Position numbers and translations under genes: made by a program
The notes under the pieces: generated by a model
Database searches by the model: none
What the model saw: only the letters and a program-made list of their open reading frames with translations
What the model was told of the DNA's origin: nothing
DNA from: Acanthaster planci
Taxonomy: Eukaryota > Echinodermata > Asteroidea > Valvatida > Acanthasteridae
Direction: 5' to 3'
DNA length: 17,415 bases
Assembly (NCBI RefSeq): GCF_001949145.1
Contig: NW_019091443.1
Span: forward strand, 801,616-819,030
Shown here: piece after piece, positions 9,038 through 17,233 of the stretch
Layout of the letters: every line of letters begins with the position of its first letter
Numbering within the stretch: position 1 is the first letter of the stretch

Positions 9038-9980
9038 TTTGTTCTTCTCTGGCACTTGGTCCAATATCTAGGTTCATGACTCGTTGTTCCTACTGCGCGT
9101 TAGAGGCTCGTGTCTGGTGGCATGATTCAATCATTCTTCCGTCCGAAGTCATTTCCGAACTCGAATTCTGGCTTAATAACTTTCAATCTCTAAACGACTT
9201 TACCATTAGAGGCAGATTGGTTCCTTCTTTGACCGTCTATTCGGACGCCAGCGATACGGGCTACGGAAGTTAAGTCGAAGATCGCCCTTAACCTTAAGGT
9301 AAATGGTGTCTGGACCCCAGTCGAGAAAAAGAGAAATTCTACCTGGCGTGAATTAGCCGCAGTGCGTGAGATTTTGCACGATTTAAGAGACGCAGTGTCG
9401 GTCAAAAATATCAAATGGTTAACCGGTAATTCAAACGTCCCAACCATTATTCAATGCGGCAGCACCAAACCTGACCTACATGAAGTGGCATATATTTCAC
9501 CTGGCCAAAGAAATTAACTGTGTTCTGTTCCCCGAATGGTAACCAAGAAAATAAACTTGCAGACTAAATCAGTCGAATTCGAGACTTTCACGACTGGTCT
9601 ATTGACCCAGTATCATTCAGTGTTCTTAATAATTTGTAGGGGACCCTCATACTTTGCTCCACCTCACAACGCGAAAGTGAAACGTTTTTACTTTTGGCAA
9701 AGGTACGGCCGGCGTTGATGCATTTTCTCAAAATTGGTCCAGCGAGAGCAACTACCTTTGCCCCCCAGTATCACTGATCATTCAAGTATTCAACCGAATT
9801 CTCTCTGATAAGGCGACCGGCACTTTAATCGTGCCGCACTGGCCCACTTCGGCTTTTTGGTCAATTATTTTGCCAGATGGTATGCATTTTGACAGCATGG
9901 TATTAAGATTGGAGATCGATGAACATTTCATTAACCCCATCTTCCTTGGGAACAGATTCCGTGTTTTGTCAGACCCCATA
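9013..9980 (+). pseudogene. DIRS RNase H and connection domain, broken
   Basis: RNase H removes the RNA strand of the RNA-DNA hybrid. The frame open from 9013 to 9273 holds the first RNase H block, LTVYSDASDTGYGS, with its catalytic Asp, and stops at TAA 9271-9273. In the next frame, from 9299, VNGVWTPVEKKRNSTWRELAAV carries the Glu-containing STWRELAAV block typical of this family. Further stops follow before 9720. A later block, TGTLIVPHWPTSAFW (about 9820-9864), is the conserved connection between RNase H and recombinase seen in DIRS polyproteins. The stretch from 9990 to 10350 has no clear motif. Confidence 0.8.
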
Positions 9981-10357
9981 TTTTGCTTGTATAGCCGTTC
10001 ATTTCGATTTCTCTACACGCCCTCGTTCATCCAACTTTGATTTTTGTGTTTCCAAACGGGGGAATTGCCCGCGGTGCGTTCTTCCCGCTTGAATATTTAT
10101 ATAGTCGTTTTTTTCGGCAGTTTGTATCCATGGCCATTTTCGGCCGATGCCGATTTGCATGCATCAGTAACGGTAGAAGTATAGCATGTTTTAACGATAA
10201 AGCGACCCGATTAGTGGTCCGCTCGCTTGCTCAGTGTATTATGTCAATGACTTGTATTCGATAATCATGGTTCCTTGGTACTCTGTTCGACCTTTGCCCC
10301 CTTTTTGGCGTTCTCAGCGAGGTACCTCACCTCGCTGTCCCCACCCTCCCGCCCTCA

Positions 10358-10902
10358 TTGTTGCGCAGTGTCGTTCGGAGCAAGGGTGCACGACCTTCGT
10401 ACAACGCTTGGGTCGCGCCCACGGCTCCTCCCACGCTGGGGGTTTTACGTGGCCACTGTCAGTGTTGCGCGCCGAATGCTCACTGCCTCGTTGCAAATGA
10501 ACAGTTTGTTAATCTGGACCTTTCCAGTTTTCTCGCATTGGTGCACTTTTCTGCTCTTTTGCATTCAATTTTTATTTCAGATATTTGGGACGGAATTCCC
10601 CTCTGCAAGTCGTTCGCAGGCTTGCAAGATCAAAGAAGGGATTTATAAGCACCAGTCACGGTTTAAGCTACACTAGAATTCGTGAAATCGTCATGCAAGC
10701 TCTTCGCCCCTTTGTGCCAGATATCACAAAGTTTGGCCTTCACAGCCTAAGATCAGGGGGCACTTCGGCGGCTTCAAACGCCTTAGTACCATCCCATCTA
10801 ATTTCTAAGCACGGCAGATGGTCCTCTGAGAAAGCTAGGAACGCATATTTTAAAATTTGCGACAGCACTAGTTTACTGCCATCCACTGCACTAGGAATTT
10901 AA
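10358..10902 (+). pseudogene. DIRS tyrosine recombinase, frameshifted
   Basis: This enzyme integrates the circular cDNA by strand exchange through a phosphotyrosine. The N-terminal core-binding part is recognisable as RSVVRSKGARPSYNAWVAP (about 10364-10420) in one frame. The catalytic domain is intact in the frame 10585-10902. It contains a segment starting SYTRIREIVM, then HSLRSGG with catalytic His and Arg at 10741-10752, HGRW with the second His at 10810-10812, and the nucleophilic Tyr at 10846-10848. It ends LGI followed by TAA at 10900-10902. The C-terminal half keeps all visible catalytic residues, while the connection to the N-terminal half is frameshifted. A Crypton would also have such a recombinase, but the linked RT and RNase H decide for DIRS. 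Confidence 0.85.
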
Positions 10903-11790
10903 ATGTTCACGTAGTTCTTATAAATACCAAACTCCCTATACTGATAACTATATAATAACTTCAGCGTGCATTCGCCCACCCACTAACAAGTTTAGAATTA
11001 AGTCATTAATAAGTTCATATACAACATCATTTACTGTATCTAACTATTTTCAGGCAATTAATTACACTTACGCTTATACGTGTAATTACACTTAGCTACA
11101 AACCTTTACGGGTCTTCGTCCGGACCTCCCAAAAAATAAAATAAAATTGCGAGTAATTGCTAGTTTATATCGATGCTCGATGAAATTCCACCATTTGTCA
11201 CTTTTAATTTACGACAAAGCGCATGTCCAAGTGATTTGTCTTTACTACTTTTAGCCTTCGTCGGGTTCTCTAAACGTTCACACTTATAATGAGTGTTTAA
11301 GCATTAATTTCAACTATCAATGAACCTCCATTATCTGCCGTGTAACGTGGGAGTGTCTTGGCACCATTCCGCTGCATGTGTTAATTGCAACTATTTTTCC
11401 GACTCTGTAACCGGCCTGTCTTTTGTTTGTTGGCCATCTTCATAATTCAAGTTTGGCGTGATATTACATAAACTTATGGCCTATAATTAATCAACCCCAC
11501 AGTCTTAGTGATCTGCCTTACGACTATTGTGCCCTTTTAGACAGTCGTATTAAATACTTAAATGTTAATCACTTGGTATAAAAACTAATAAGCCAAAAAT
11601 TGTATAAGCTTAAACGTTTATGATTTTAGAGCGCCTTATGCTCACGTGTTTGTCTTGTTGATATGAAATTATGAAATACAGCCAGGTAGGCGGCTCTACC
11701 ACACGTGCTCCAAACTGCCTAATTTTTTGTTCTCTTATTTCACATGATAGAGATATAGGAAAGAAAAGAATTTTCTTACGGAAAAATGAA
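10903..11790. other. AT-rich 3' non-coding region of the DIRS element
   Basis: About 890 bases without coding character lie between the recombinase stop and the resumed satellite. In DIRS elements this is where terminal and internal complementary repeats would lie. I see only short ones: the hairpin and direct repeat at 11059-11094, and a 7-bp stem tacgact (11519-11525) with agtcgta (11543-11549) around a 17-nt loop. Part of this stretch could be an unrelated insertion. Confidence 0.6.
11059..11094. repeat. Hairpin plus direct repeat taattacactta
   Basis: Taattacac at 11059-11067 pairs perfectly with gtgtaatta at 11080-11088, a 9-bp stem with a 12-nt loop. The 12-mer taattacactta also occurs twice in direct orientation, at 11059-11070 and 11083-11094. 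This combination suits a recombination or termination site of the DIRS element, but no function is shown. Confidence 0.65.
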
Positions 11791-12117
11791 GAAGGAAGGT
11801 AAAGTTTGCCCGTTGGCACTGAATGCGGCAGTGTTTTGTGCCCAATGACAATCTTATTCAGTAAACAAACAGAGACATCAAACATCTTCTGCAAAACTGC
11901 GGGACACGGAGAAGAACAACTAAAAGAAAAAGGACGAGCAGACAGAATTGTTGATTGGACCTTTTTAATATTAATTTCCCCGCGTCCGGAGGGAAGTTTT
12001 TGAAAAGAAGAAATAGGTGATTTCAGGACCTTTTCCAGTTATTATAGACAGAATAGTCAATAAGCCCCTCCAAAGAGTCACCATGTACATTCCTCTATCT
12101 TTGGCTATAATCGTTCA
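11791..12117. repeat. Satellite-like tandem array, block 3
   Basis: The repeat resumes at phase zero (gaaggaaggtaaagt, matching gaaggatagtacaga) and follows the unit through gaatgcggcagtgttt, caaacatcttctgca and ggctataatcgttc for 327 bases. It then stops abruptly at about 12117, where an AT-rich region leading to the Polinton fragment begins. It is the continuation of the unit interrupted by the DIRS insertion. Confidence 0.88.
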
Positions 12118-12464
12118 AATTGACTTTGTTACTGAACTGTGGTTTATTCACGATTGATTAATAAATGATGCAGAAGACAACAGAAAAAAGTATGTTTTGT
12201 TTGACTTTTTTTACCCGTTTTGTAAGTACTAACATTGACTCGCTAAAATTAACTAACACTGCACTACGCGACATTATTTAGACATTATTAAGTATTAACT
12301 AAAACTAAACTACGTGAGACATTGAACAGTTTTCAATTTTTCGATTTCAATTTTCTTTACTCAGAATTTGTAACTTAACTAGATTATTATTAAGACGTTG
12401 AAAAGATTTCAAGTTTTGGATTCAATTTTTTTCAGACAAATTTGACGACAAATAAAATCTAAGT
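12118..12464. repeat. AT-rich degenerate tandem repeats beside the Polinton
   Basis: No gene is seen. Between about 12241 and 12440 related strings recur: attaactaacactgcactac and attaactaaaactaaactac, then gacattgaacagttttcaa and gacgttgaaaagatttcaa, about 76 bp apart for the last pair. The region separates the satellite from the protease pseudogene, so the fragment edge of the Polinton must lie within it. No terminal inverted repeat is visible. Confidence 0.55.
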
Positions 12465-12934
12465 CTAACACGGGTACATCGACATTGTATATCTCTTCGA
12501 TAAAATCCTGCACCACACGTCATTGACGAGGCAGTCATCCGTAAACACGGACACAATAGCTCTCATGGAGATGTCCCTACAACGGTGCAACAGGTAAAAT
12601 AGGCAGTGCTGACCGCAAACCGTCGTGGTGAAAGACTGCAAGCAAACTGTGTTGCGTATAAACTGCAAACTGTTCTTCCGTAAAAAAGATTGAACATGTT
12701 GCCCGTAGGTGTCTGGTGGAAGCCTGTAAGAGTAAAAAAATTCCGCTCGGCCGTCCTGAGTAAAGTAAATCGCCAGCCAGTGGGTGCCCGGGCAATCTTC
12801 TCGTCGGCGTTCACGATGAGGGCGCTGGGTTATTTGGTCATGGGCGGTAACCTATCCGATGGGAATACACCAATGACGTCACGGCGGGTCACGCTGTCCC
12901 CCTTGAGAACTCTTAAAAGTTGTACGCTGTCCAT
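12465..12934 (-). pseudogene. Polinton adenain-like cysteine protease (PRO), broken
   Basis: By family this maturation protease cleaves virion precursor proteins during capsid assembly. ATG at 12932-12934 lies 3 nt after the capsid gene stop. The opening MDSVQLLRVLKGDSV runs in the ATG frame, meets TAA at 12830-12832 and then continues to about 12795. The rest is in another frame: THWLAIYF with the catalytic-type His (codon 12780-12782), then the EFF block, then CGQHCLFYLL with two Cys (12615-12617 and 12603-12605), ending at 12465-12467. Expressed as codons it would be about 156 long, somewhat short for the family. In relatives I know, EFF is usually followed by Asp; here it is Tyr, so the triad may be damaged. 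One nonsense codon and one frameshift make it a pseudogene. Confidence 0.83.
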
Positions 12935-12937
12935 CGT

Positions 12938-14249
12938 TTAGTTGGCGTAATCGATCAGAATATTGCGGCTCTTGTCCACTTCCAGGATGCTCTCGAATTC
13001 ACTGTACACCACCACGTTGACGGTCGTTGTCAGGGCCTCGGCAAATTTCAACTCCAGACGCATGTTACTACGCTTAACCAGGTTGAAATGAGACCCGCTC
13101 GACAAGTCCGGAGACAGATCAAAGGCAAAGAGGGAGTATCCCGACTCGTACTCTTCCCTGTTGATCTGATTGCCTTAGTCTCGAAACAGGGTATTTATAC
13201 CGGAATACAAAGTCTGATAGGACATCATGTACGCTTCGTCTTTGCCGGAAAACTAAGGTTGAAGAGGTCGCCACGGCGTCTGTTCGTTATCCACGTACAG
13301 CCCCAGGTAATTTAGACCGTAATGTTTAAAGTTGTACGGGTTTTTATGATAGTCGCCGTTGAAGGCCGCGTTATCCACCATGCCAATCACCACGCGCCGG
13401 GAGATCTGCCCCAGAAACAGATTTCGCGCGTAAAAGATTGATTTCCTAGCGGAATAGAAAACGTTTTGACCTGCACTCTGCGTAGCGGGTATTTGGCCGT
13501 AGCACTCTGTAGGGTTTTGGCGTGCCCTAGAGCTACGGTGGGACTGACGACCACCTTTCCCCCTGTACAGAGAAGCTTCCATTATCTTTACTTTGTAGTG
13601 AGTGTCCGGTAAAGCCGCCATTAAACAGAAACTGTTTTAGCTGCGATGAAACTTGAGCTTCAGGTTGACGGCGTTCAGTAAAAACGTATCTTGAAAAAAT
13701 ATGTCTCCGTGAATCGGTCCCAACATATCGATAATACGGCTCTCCTTCGACAGTTTGTATCTCCGCTTTAATCCCTCGTTGAAATTTTTTCCGCGGTTGG
13801 ATCGTCCAAGTCCATTTTTCCGCCGTATCTTTGTAAAACAGGGCGGCTGTCAGCTGCGATGCCTTGGCCGGTGGCCCGTAAGTGAGCAGGGTTTCCAGCA
13901 GGGCTCGCTACGGGTACGTGTTGGAGGAAGACGAAACGAGTTTGTCGTTGAGCGTGACATCCACTTCGGAGAACAGGGAGTGAAGCAGCAGATTGACGGG
14001 AGCGACGGGAACACCCTCGCCCAGGTCGGCGCCATTTTCATTGACCGCTTTAACTTTGACGCTGATCAGGGTGTGCGCCTAATCCAGGTAGTGCTCGGTG
14101 GAACCGGTAATGTTAAATTCTATCGAGTCCGAGTCCACGACATTGGTCAGTGGGTTTTACTGTACCCATTGCCCTTTGAAAATGGAGGTCCGAGCGGGCG
14201 GGACGGAAAACAGATCCAGTTCGCACGAATGTTTACTGATGAATGCCAT
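12938..14249 (-). pseudogene. Polinton double-jelly-roll major capsid protein, broken
   Basis: This matches the family often labelled F54H12.2-like in animal genomes, the major capsid protein that forms hexon-like trimers of the Polinton virion. ATG is at 14247-14249, inside the end of the preceding gene. The N-terminal signature ELDLFSVPP follows within the first 20 codons. Later recognisable blocks are THYKVKIMEASLY (about 13600), FLGQISRRVVIGMVDNAAF and NPYNFKHYGLNYLGLYVD (about 13300-13420), and the C-terminal EFESI block near 12980. Total span is about 437 codons, normal for the family. Nonsense codons lie at 14157-14159, 14079-14081, 13908-13910, 13637-13639, 13253-13255 and 13175-13177. 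At least one frameshift lies between about 13870 and 13740. Confidence 0.87.
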
Positions 14250-14664
14250 AGTGGTGTACACCGTTGTTAATCGAAAATGTTGGGGGTCCTCTTCGGTCGC
14301 TTGCTCCGAGCCTTTCTGCCCGACGCGCCGGGTGCTTTCCTTTCTCCTGGGAGGCAGATTGCTTGGAGAGTCGCTGCATGACCCGTGACGTCATCTTCTT
14401 TCCAGCCTGTTTCACCCGTTTCTTCGCGGCCGTCTTGTTATTCTGTCCGTCGAGGGTATCGGCGACGATTCCTACCCCGGTCTTCAAGGCCTCCTTGCCT
14501 ATCATTGTGGCGCCTTGTTTGATCATCGGTAAAGCGGATCTGAACAGTCCTCCTAAAATATTGCTCAGTCCGTTTCCCTTCTGAATGGGGGCACCTCTGA
14601 AATAATAATCCCCGCCCCCGCCTGAATTTTTTAATATTTCACGTAGTCCACCATGACGGCTCAA
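14233..14664 (-). CDS. Polinton small basic protein, pX/pVI-like
   Basis: An uninterrupted frame of about 143 codons, the only one in the module without internal breaks. It has a Gly-rich start (GGGGDYYFRGAPIQKGNGL), an amphipathic stretch, GLFRSALPMIKQGATMIG (around residues 39-56), and a Lys/Arg-rich tail. This layout is characteristic of the Polinton protein likened to adenovirus minor core or membrane-lytic proteins pX and pVI; the assignment is by overall pattern. No ATG opens the frame: a TTG at 14662-14664 is the only near start, and the nearby ATG at 14652-14654 is in another frame. Either the start was lost or a frameshift separates it. Its end overlaps the capsid gene start by 17 nt and its beginning abuts the upstream stop at 14661. 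Confidence 0.65.
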   Translation of the reverse strand: MSRHGGLREILKNSGGGGDYYFRGAPIQKGNGLSNILGGLFRSALPMIKQGATMIGKEALKTGVGIVADTLDGQNNKTAAKKRVKQAGKKMTSRVMQRLSKQSASQEKGKHPARRAERLGASDRRGPPTFSINNGVHHYGIHQ

Positions 14665-15427
14665 AACAAAGAGGGACGGCTTTTGCGAAAATGAAGCATA
14701 ATGGTGAGTTTCCCGCGTTGGAATGGCACTTTCTCTCCCGTGTCGGTCCTTATATCCACCTGAATCGTCTGAAAGTTTTTTCGTTTGACGGGCACGTAAT
14801 GGGGCGCGCTGAAGGTGTGAGCGATGACATGGCCCTGAGTGACACCAGACTTTTGCACGGGGACGATTCCCAGTAAGGGCGCGCTAACGTCTCTCACCAG
14901 TTGGCTTTCGGAAATGTCGCAGTGCACGTACATACCGTAGAATCCTCCATTCACATCCACGGGTAAATGCCCTTCCAAGTTTTCGCTCACTTTCTTGTAT
15001 TTTAATCCCAACATGCGATACAAATAATCGTCAAAATAAATGTACGCCCCTCTCGGACTTCTATTTTTACTCTCCCCGTGTACCTGTCCAAGGTGATGAC
15101 GATATTGCGTTTAGCCGCGTCTCTCATTTCGCCGTTGATGGCATCTATGATTTCCTGCACGGAAGTGTAAAAGCCGTGCGATATTCTAGTGTGCGTTTGC
15201 ACTCGGCCGCGTTCGCTGTACGTGAACGAATTGTTGTTATCCGTTATACCATACATGTACCACGTGAAAGGATGATGGATCTCGGTCAGGGCAACCTCCC
15301 AGTGTCCGGTCAGATTAATTGGCTTGCCCAGGTGCGTGGTGTAACTGGACAGGGTATTGTTCGGGTACAATGACATGGATGAATTATTGGACAGCGTGAC
15401 GTAAAATTGCGTGGAAGACAAGGCCAT
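14661..15427 (-). pseudogene. Polinton conserved virion-type protein (possible penton), one frameshift
   Basis: ATG at 15425-15427 opens a frame with MALSSTQFYVTL and an NLTGHWEVALTEIHHPFTWY block in the first 60 residues. This N-terminus recurs in Polinton and adintovirus-like elements. I think it is the minor capsid or penton protein, but this is less certain than the major capsid call. The frame runs to 15002. A second frame, 15023-14661, carries the C-terminal half with FYGMYVHCDISESQLV and HYVPVKRKNFQTI. The shift coincides with the run of four C at 15047-15050 (G on the coding strand), where a one-base indel would explain it. Apart from that, the roughly 255-codon gene is intact. It starts 10 nt after the integrase stop. 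Confidence 0.72.
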
Positions 15428-15437
15428 GGTTGCGTCC

Positions 15438-16571
15438 TTACGACTGCAGGTCCGTCACGCAACTATTGAACGACGAAGGATACCCCAACCATTTAACGAA
15501 ATAATCGGTCTTTCCCTTTCTCCTGCGCTTCTGAATCACTTTCTCCACTCGGTACAGATCATAGGTTTTTTGCACCTTTCGCAATTCTTCCTCGCGAATA
15601 GCTTCACCGTTATAATCTTTTAATGCGTACACGGGTCTTGTTTGCCGCCAACTGCGTTTGGCAATTTTAAATATCTCCTCGGACTAGGATGGGAGGTAGG
15701 ACTTTTCAAAGGTCAGCCGCCGTTTACTGACTCGAACCTTATCTCCCACTTTAAACCGAAATTTAGAGGGTGGCTTGGGCGGCGCATACAGACGTTTCCA
15801 ATCAACGTTTTCATTCGCGCCGGTGACTTCCGCGGGCTTCATTCCAATGGTTCGGTGATGCGAATGGTTGTAGGCCTTCACCAGTGGCCCCAAGACGTCG
15901 ATGTATTTCAACGTGTTTTTCCACGTAAAGTACCGCCACATGCGAGACTTGAGCGTGCGGTTGTATCTCTCCACGACGGATGCTTTGACCTCGCTGTTAA
16001 AGAAATGTAGAAATTAAAGAAATGTATCCCTTCCGTTTTAAGCATGTTTTGGAACGGACGGTTGGTAAATTCACTGCCTTTGTCCGTGTGAATCATCACG
16101 GGAGGTCTGCCGCTAGATCTGACATTGGTCTTGAAAGCATTCACCAGCGCCTTGCTCGATTTATTTTTTAACGGAATAACCCAGGCGTATTTGGAAAACA
16201 CGTCGATCCAAGTCAGCAAGTATCTATAGCCTGTATTGTATTTGGATAATTAGATACATCTACCAAATCTAACTGGTGGATTTCATCCCGACCCACGGCC
16301 ATTATTCTGTTTCTGGGATATCTTTTTCTGGCGGGTTTATGGAGCGTGTAAGCGTCCTGTCCTCGAAGAAAGTCTCGAATTTGCTTCGCGTAATCTTGTA
16401 CTTTCCATCTTGCTTGGTGGCGCGATACAACCTGTTTACGCTGCTCAGACCGCTTTCGCGACCTATGTCGTATAGAGGGACTTTAGGTACTTTTCCATGA
16501 TCCTGCCTCGTCGAAGTCACAGTTTGAAATGACCGCTGGATATAATTTAACCCCTTTTTAATGCCTCTGTT
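15438..16571 (-). pseudogene. Polinton retroviral-like integrase with chromodomain, broken
   Basis: A DDE-type integrase inserts the element, and a C-terminal chromodomain reads histone marks to guide targeting. Visible in order: an N-terminal segment with VPLYDIGRESGL (16571-16302), HQLDLVD with the first Asp (16267-16269), LTWIDVFSKYAWVIPLK (about 16217-16165), HTDKGSEF with the second Asp (16082-16084), and VERYNRTLKSRMW with the Glu (15969-15971). Then come an SH3-like KVGDKVRVSKR block and the chromodomain YRVEKVIQKRRRKGKTDYFV (about 15555-15490). No ATG is seen; the first frame is open after TAA at 16572-16574. Frameshifts lie near 16310, 16245 and 16010, and an in-frame TAG lies at 15684-15686. 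The chromodomain ends early after KWLGYPSSFNSCV. Confidence 0.88.
15997..16026. repeat. 17-bp microduplication inside the integrase
   Basis: Ttaaagaaatgta occurs at 15997-16009 and again at 16014-16026, an offset of 17 bp. It lies exactly where the integrase changes frame, between the second Asp and the Glu. Since 17 is not a multiple of three, the duplication accounts for the frame change. Confidence 0.8.
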
Positions 16572-16611
16572 TTATTTCCTTTCTTGATCGTTATTATTTA
16601 TTTCTCCATTT

Positions 16612-16890
16612 CCCTTATTTTCTATTTTGATTTATTTATCTACTTCTTTGCTTAATTTTCTTTATTAATTATTTTCTATTTTGATTTATCTATTTCTTTG
16701 CCTAACTTTCTTTATTAATTATTTTTCTATTTTGATTTATTAATCTATTTCTTTGCCTAATTCTCTTTATTATTTTCTATTTTGATTTATTTATCTATTT
16801 CTTGACTATTTCCTTTATTAATTATTTTCTATTTTGATTTATTTATCTATTTCTTTGCCTAATTTTATTTATTAATTATTTTTCTTATTT
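16612..16890. repeat. AT-rich minisatellite, ~52-bp unit
   Basis: The string ctattttgattta starts at 16622, 16676, 16727, 16777 and 16829, giving periods of 54, 51, 50 and 52 bp. Each is followed by tttctttgcctaa-like words (one copy degenerate) and most by tttattaattatt. The strand is strongly pyrimidine-biased, with T as the main base. It lies just upstream of the integrase frame and has no coding potential. Confidence 0.9.
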
Positions 16891-17233
16891 GACCCAAACC
16901 AAAATACAAACACTTATAAAACAACGCAGAAGGGTCAAGAATTCCAAAGTACAACCACAACCAATTTATTGCAAATACAAATTACAATTACGTTCAAACT
17001 TTACCTATACATTACTTGAAAAAAGAAAAAGAAAAAAAAAGAAGTTAAAAAGGAGGAACCCTGTGTCGACAGCCCTGAAGAAACCCCCAGTTCTGTAAAA
17101 TAAATTGTCTAAACACTTCTAATTTTTCCGCCTGCTGCAACTCAAAACACAAAAACATCAAAAGATCTAATAAAGCCATGTCCAAGTGCACGTAGTGTAA
17201 AGATAATTCCTGATTTTGTGGTACATCGTATAC
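16891..17233. other. Non-coding stretch, no gene recognised
   Basis: A plus-strand open frame of 69 codons (16889-17098) is Lys-rich because of a poly-purine run at about 17018-17045 and resembles no family. I regard it as chance. Nothing else is seen. Confidence 0.5.

Larger units (their letters stand above)
7831..11790 (+). mobile_element. DIRS-like tyrosine-recombinase retrotransposon, degraded
   Basis: The order gag zinc knuckle, RT, RNase H, tyrosine recombinase identifies a DIRS-order element, which integrates a circular DNA copy through a tyrosine recombinase instead of a DDE integrase. Coding runs from 7831 to 10902, followed by about 890 bp of AT-rich DNA. The gag N-terminus is missing or was never captured, so the left part is probably truncated. 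Frameshifts and stops occur in every domain. The flanking satellite is in register on both sides (phase zero at 7831 and at 11791), which marks the insertion limits well. I could not find convincing long terminal inverted or split direct repeats. Confidence 0.87.
12465..16571 (-). mobile_element. Polinton/Maverick (adintovirus-like) structural and integration module, decayed
   Basis: Five minus-strand genes lie in the order integrase, virion-type protein, small basic protein, major capsid protein, cysteine protease. This set is diagnostic of Polintons, large virus-like DNA transposons related to adintoviruses. Genes are separated by 3-10 nt or overlap slightly. Four of the five have stops or frameshifts, so it is an inactive endogenous copy. 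The protein-primed DNA polymerase B and packaging ATPase were not found, and no terminal repeats were recognised. The element is therefore either truncated on the left near 12.2-12.4 kb or continues beyond the right edge of the window. Confidence 0.88.

Noticed and set aside
9190-9447. 85-codon minus-strand open frame in the DIRS element
   Set aside because: It lies opposite the RNase H blocks YSDASDTGYG and STWRELAAV, which establish the plus strand as coding.
7831-11440. Possible terminal inverted repeat of the DIRS: aagatggcc near 7837 and its complement at 11431-11440
   Set aside because: Only about nine bases match and the second copy is not near the element edge, so chance is the better explanation.
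12690-13315. Plus-strand open frames over the protease and capsid genes
   Set aside because: They are antisense shadows of the capsid C-terminus and protease N-terminus.
13755-14270. 171-codon plus-strand open frame
   Set aside because: It is the complement of the major capsid pseudogene, whose minus-strand motifs are clear; the plus-strand translation has no recognisable domain.
15642-16010. 122-codon plus-strand open frame
   Set aside because: It runs opposite to the integrase catalytic and SH3-like segment and has no motif of its own.
16889-17098. Lys-rich 69-codon plus-strand frame
   Set aside because: Its character comes from an A/G run; there is no domain, and the length is expected by chance in AT-rich DNA.
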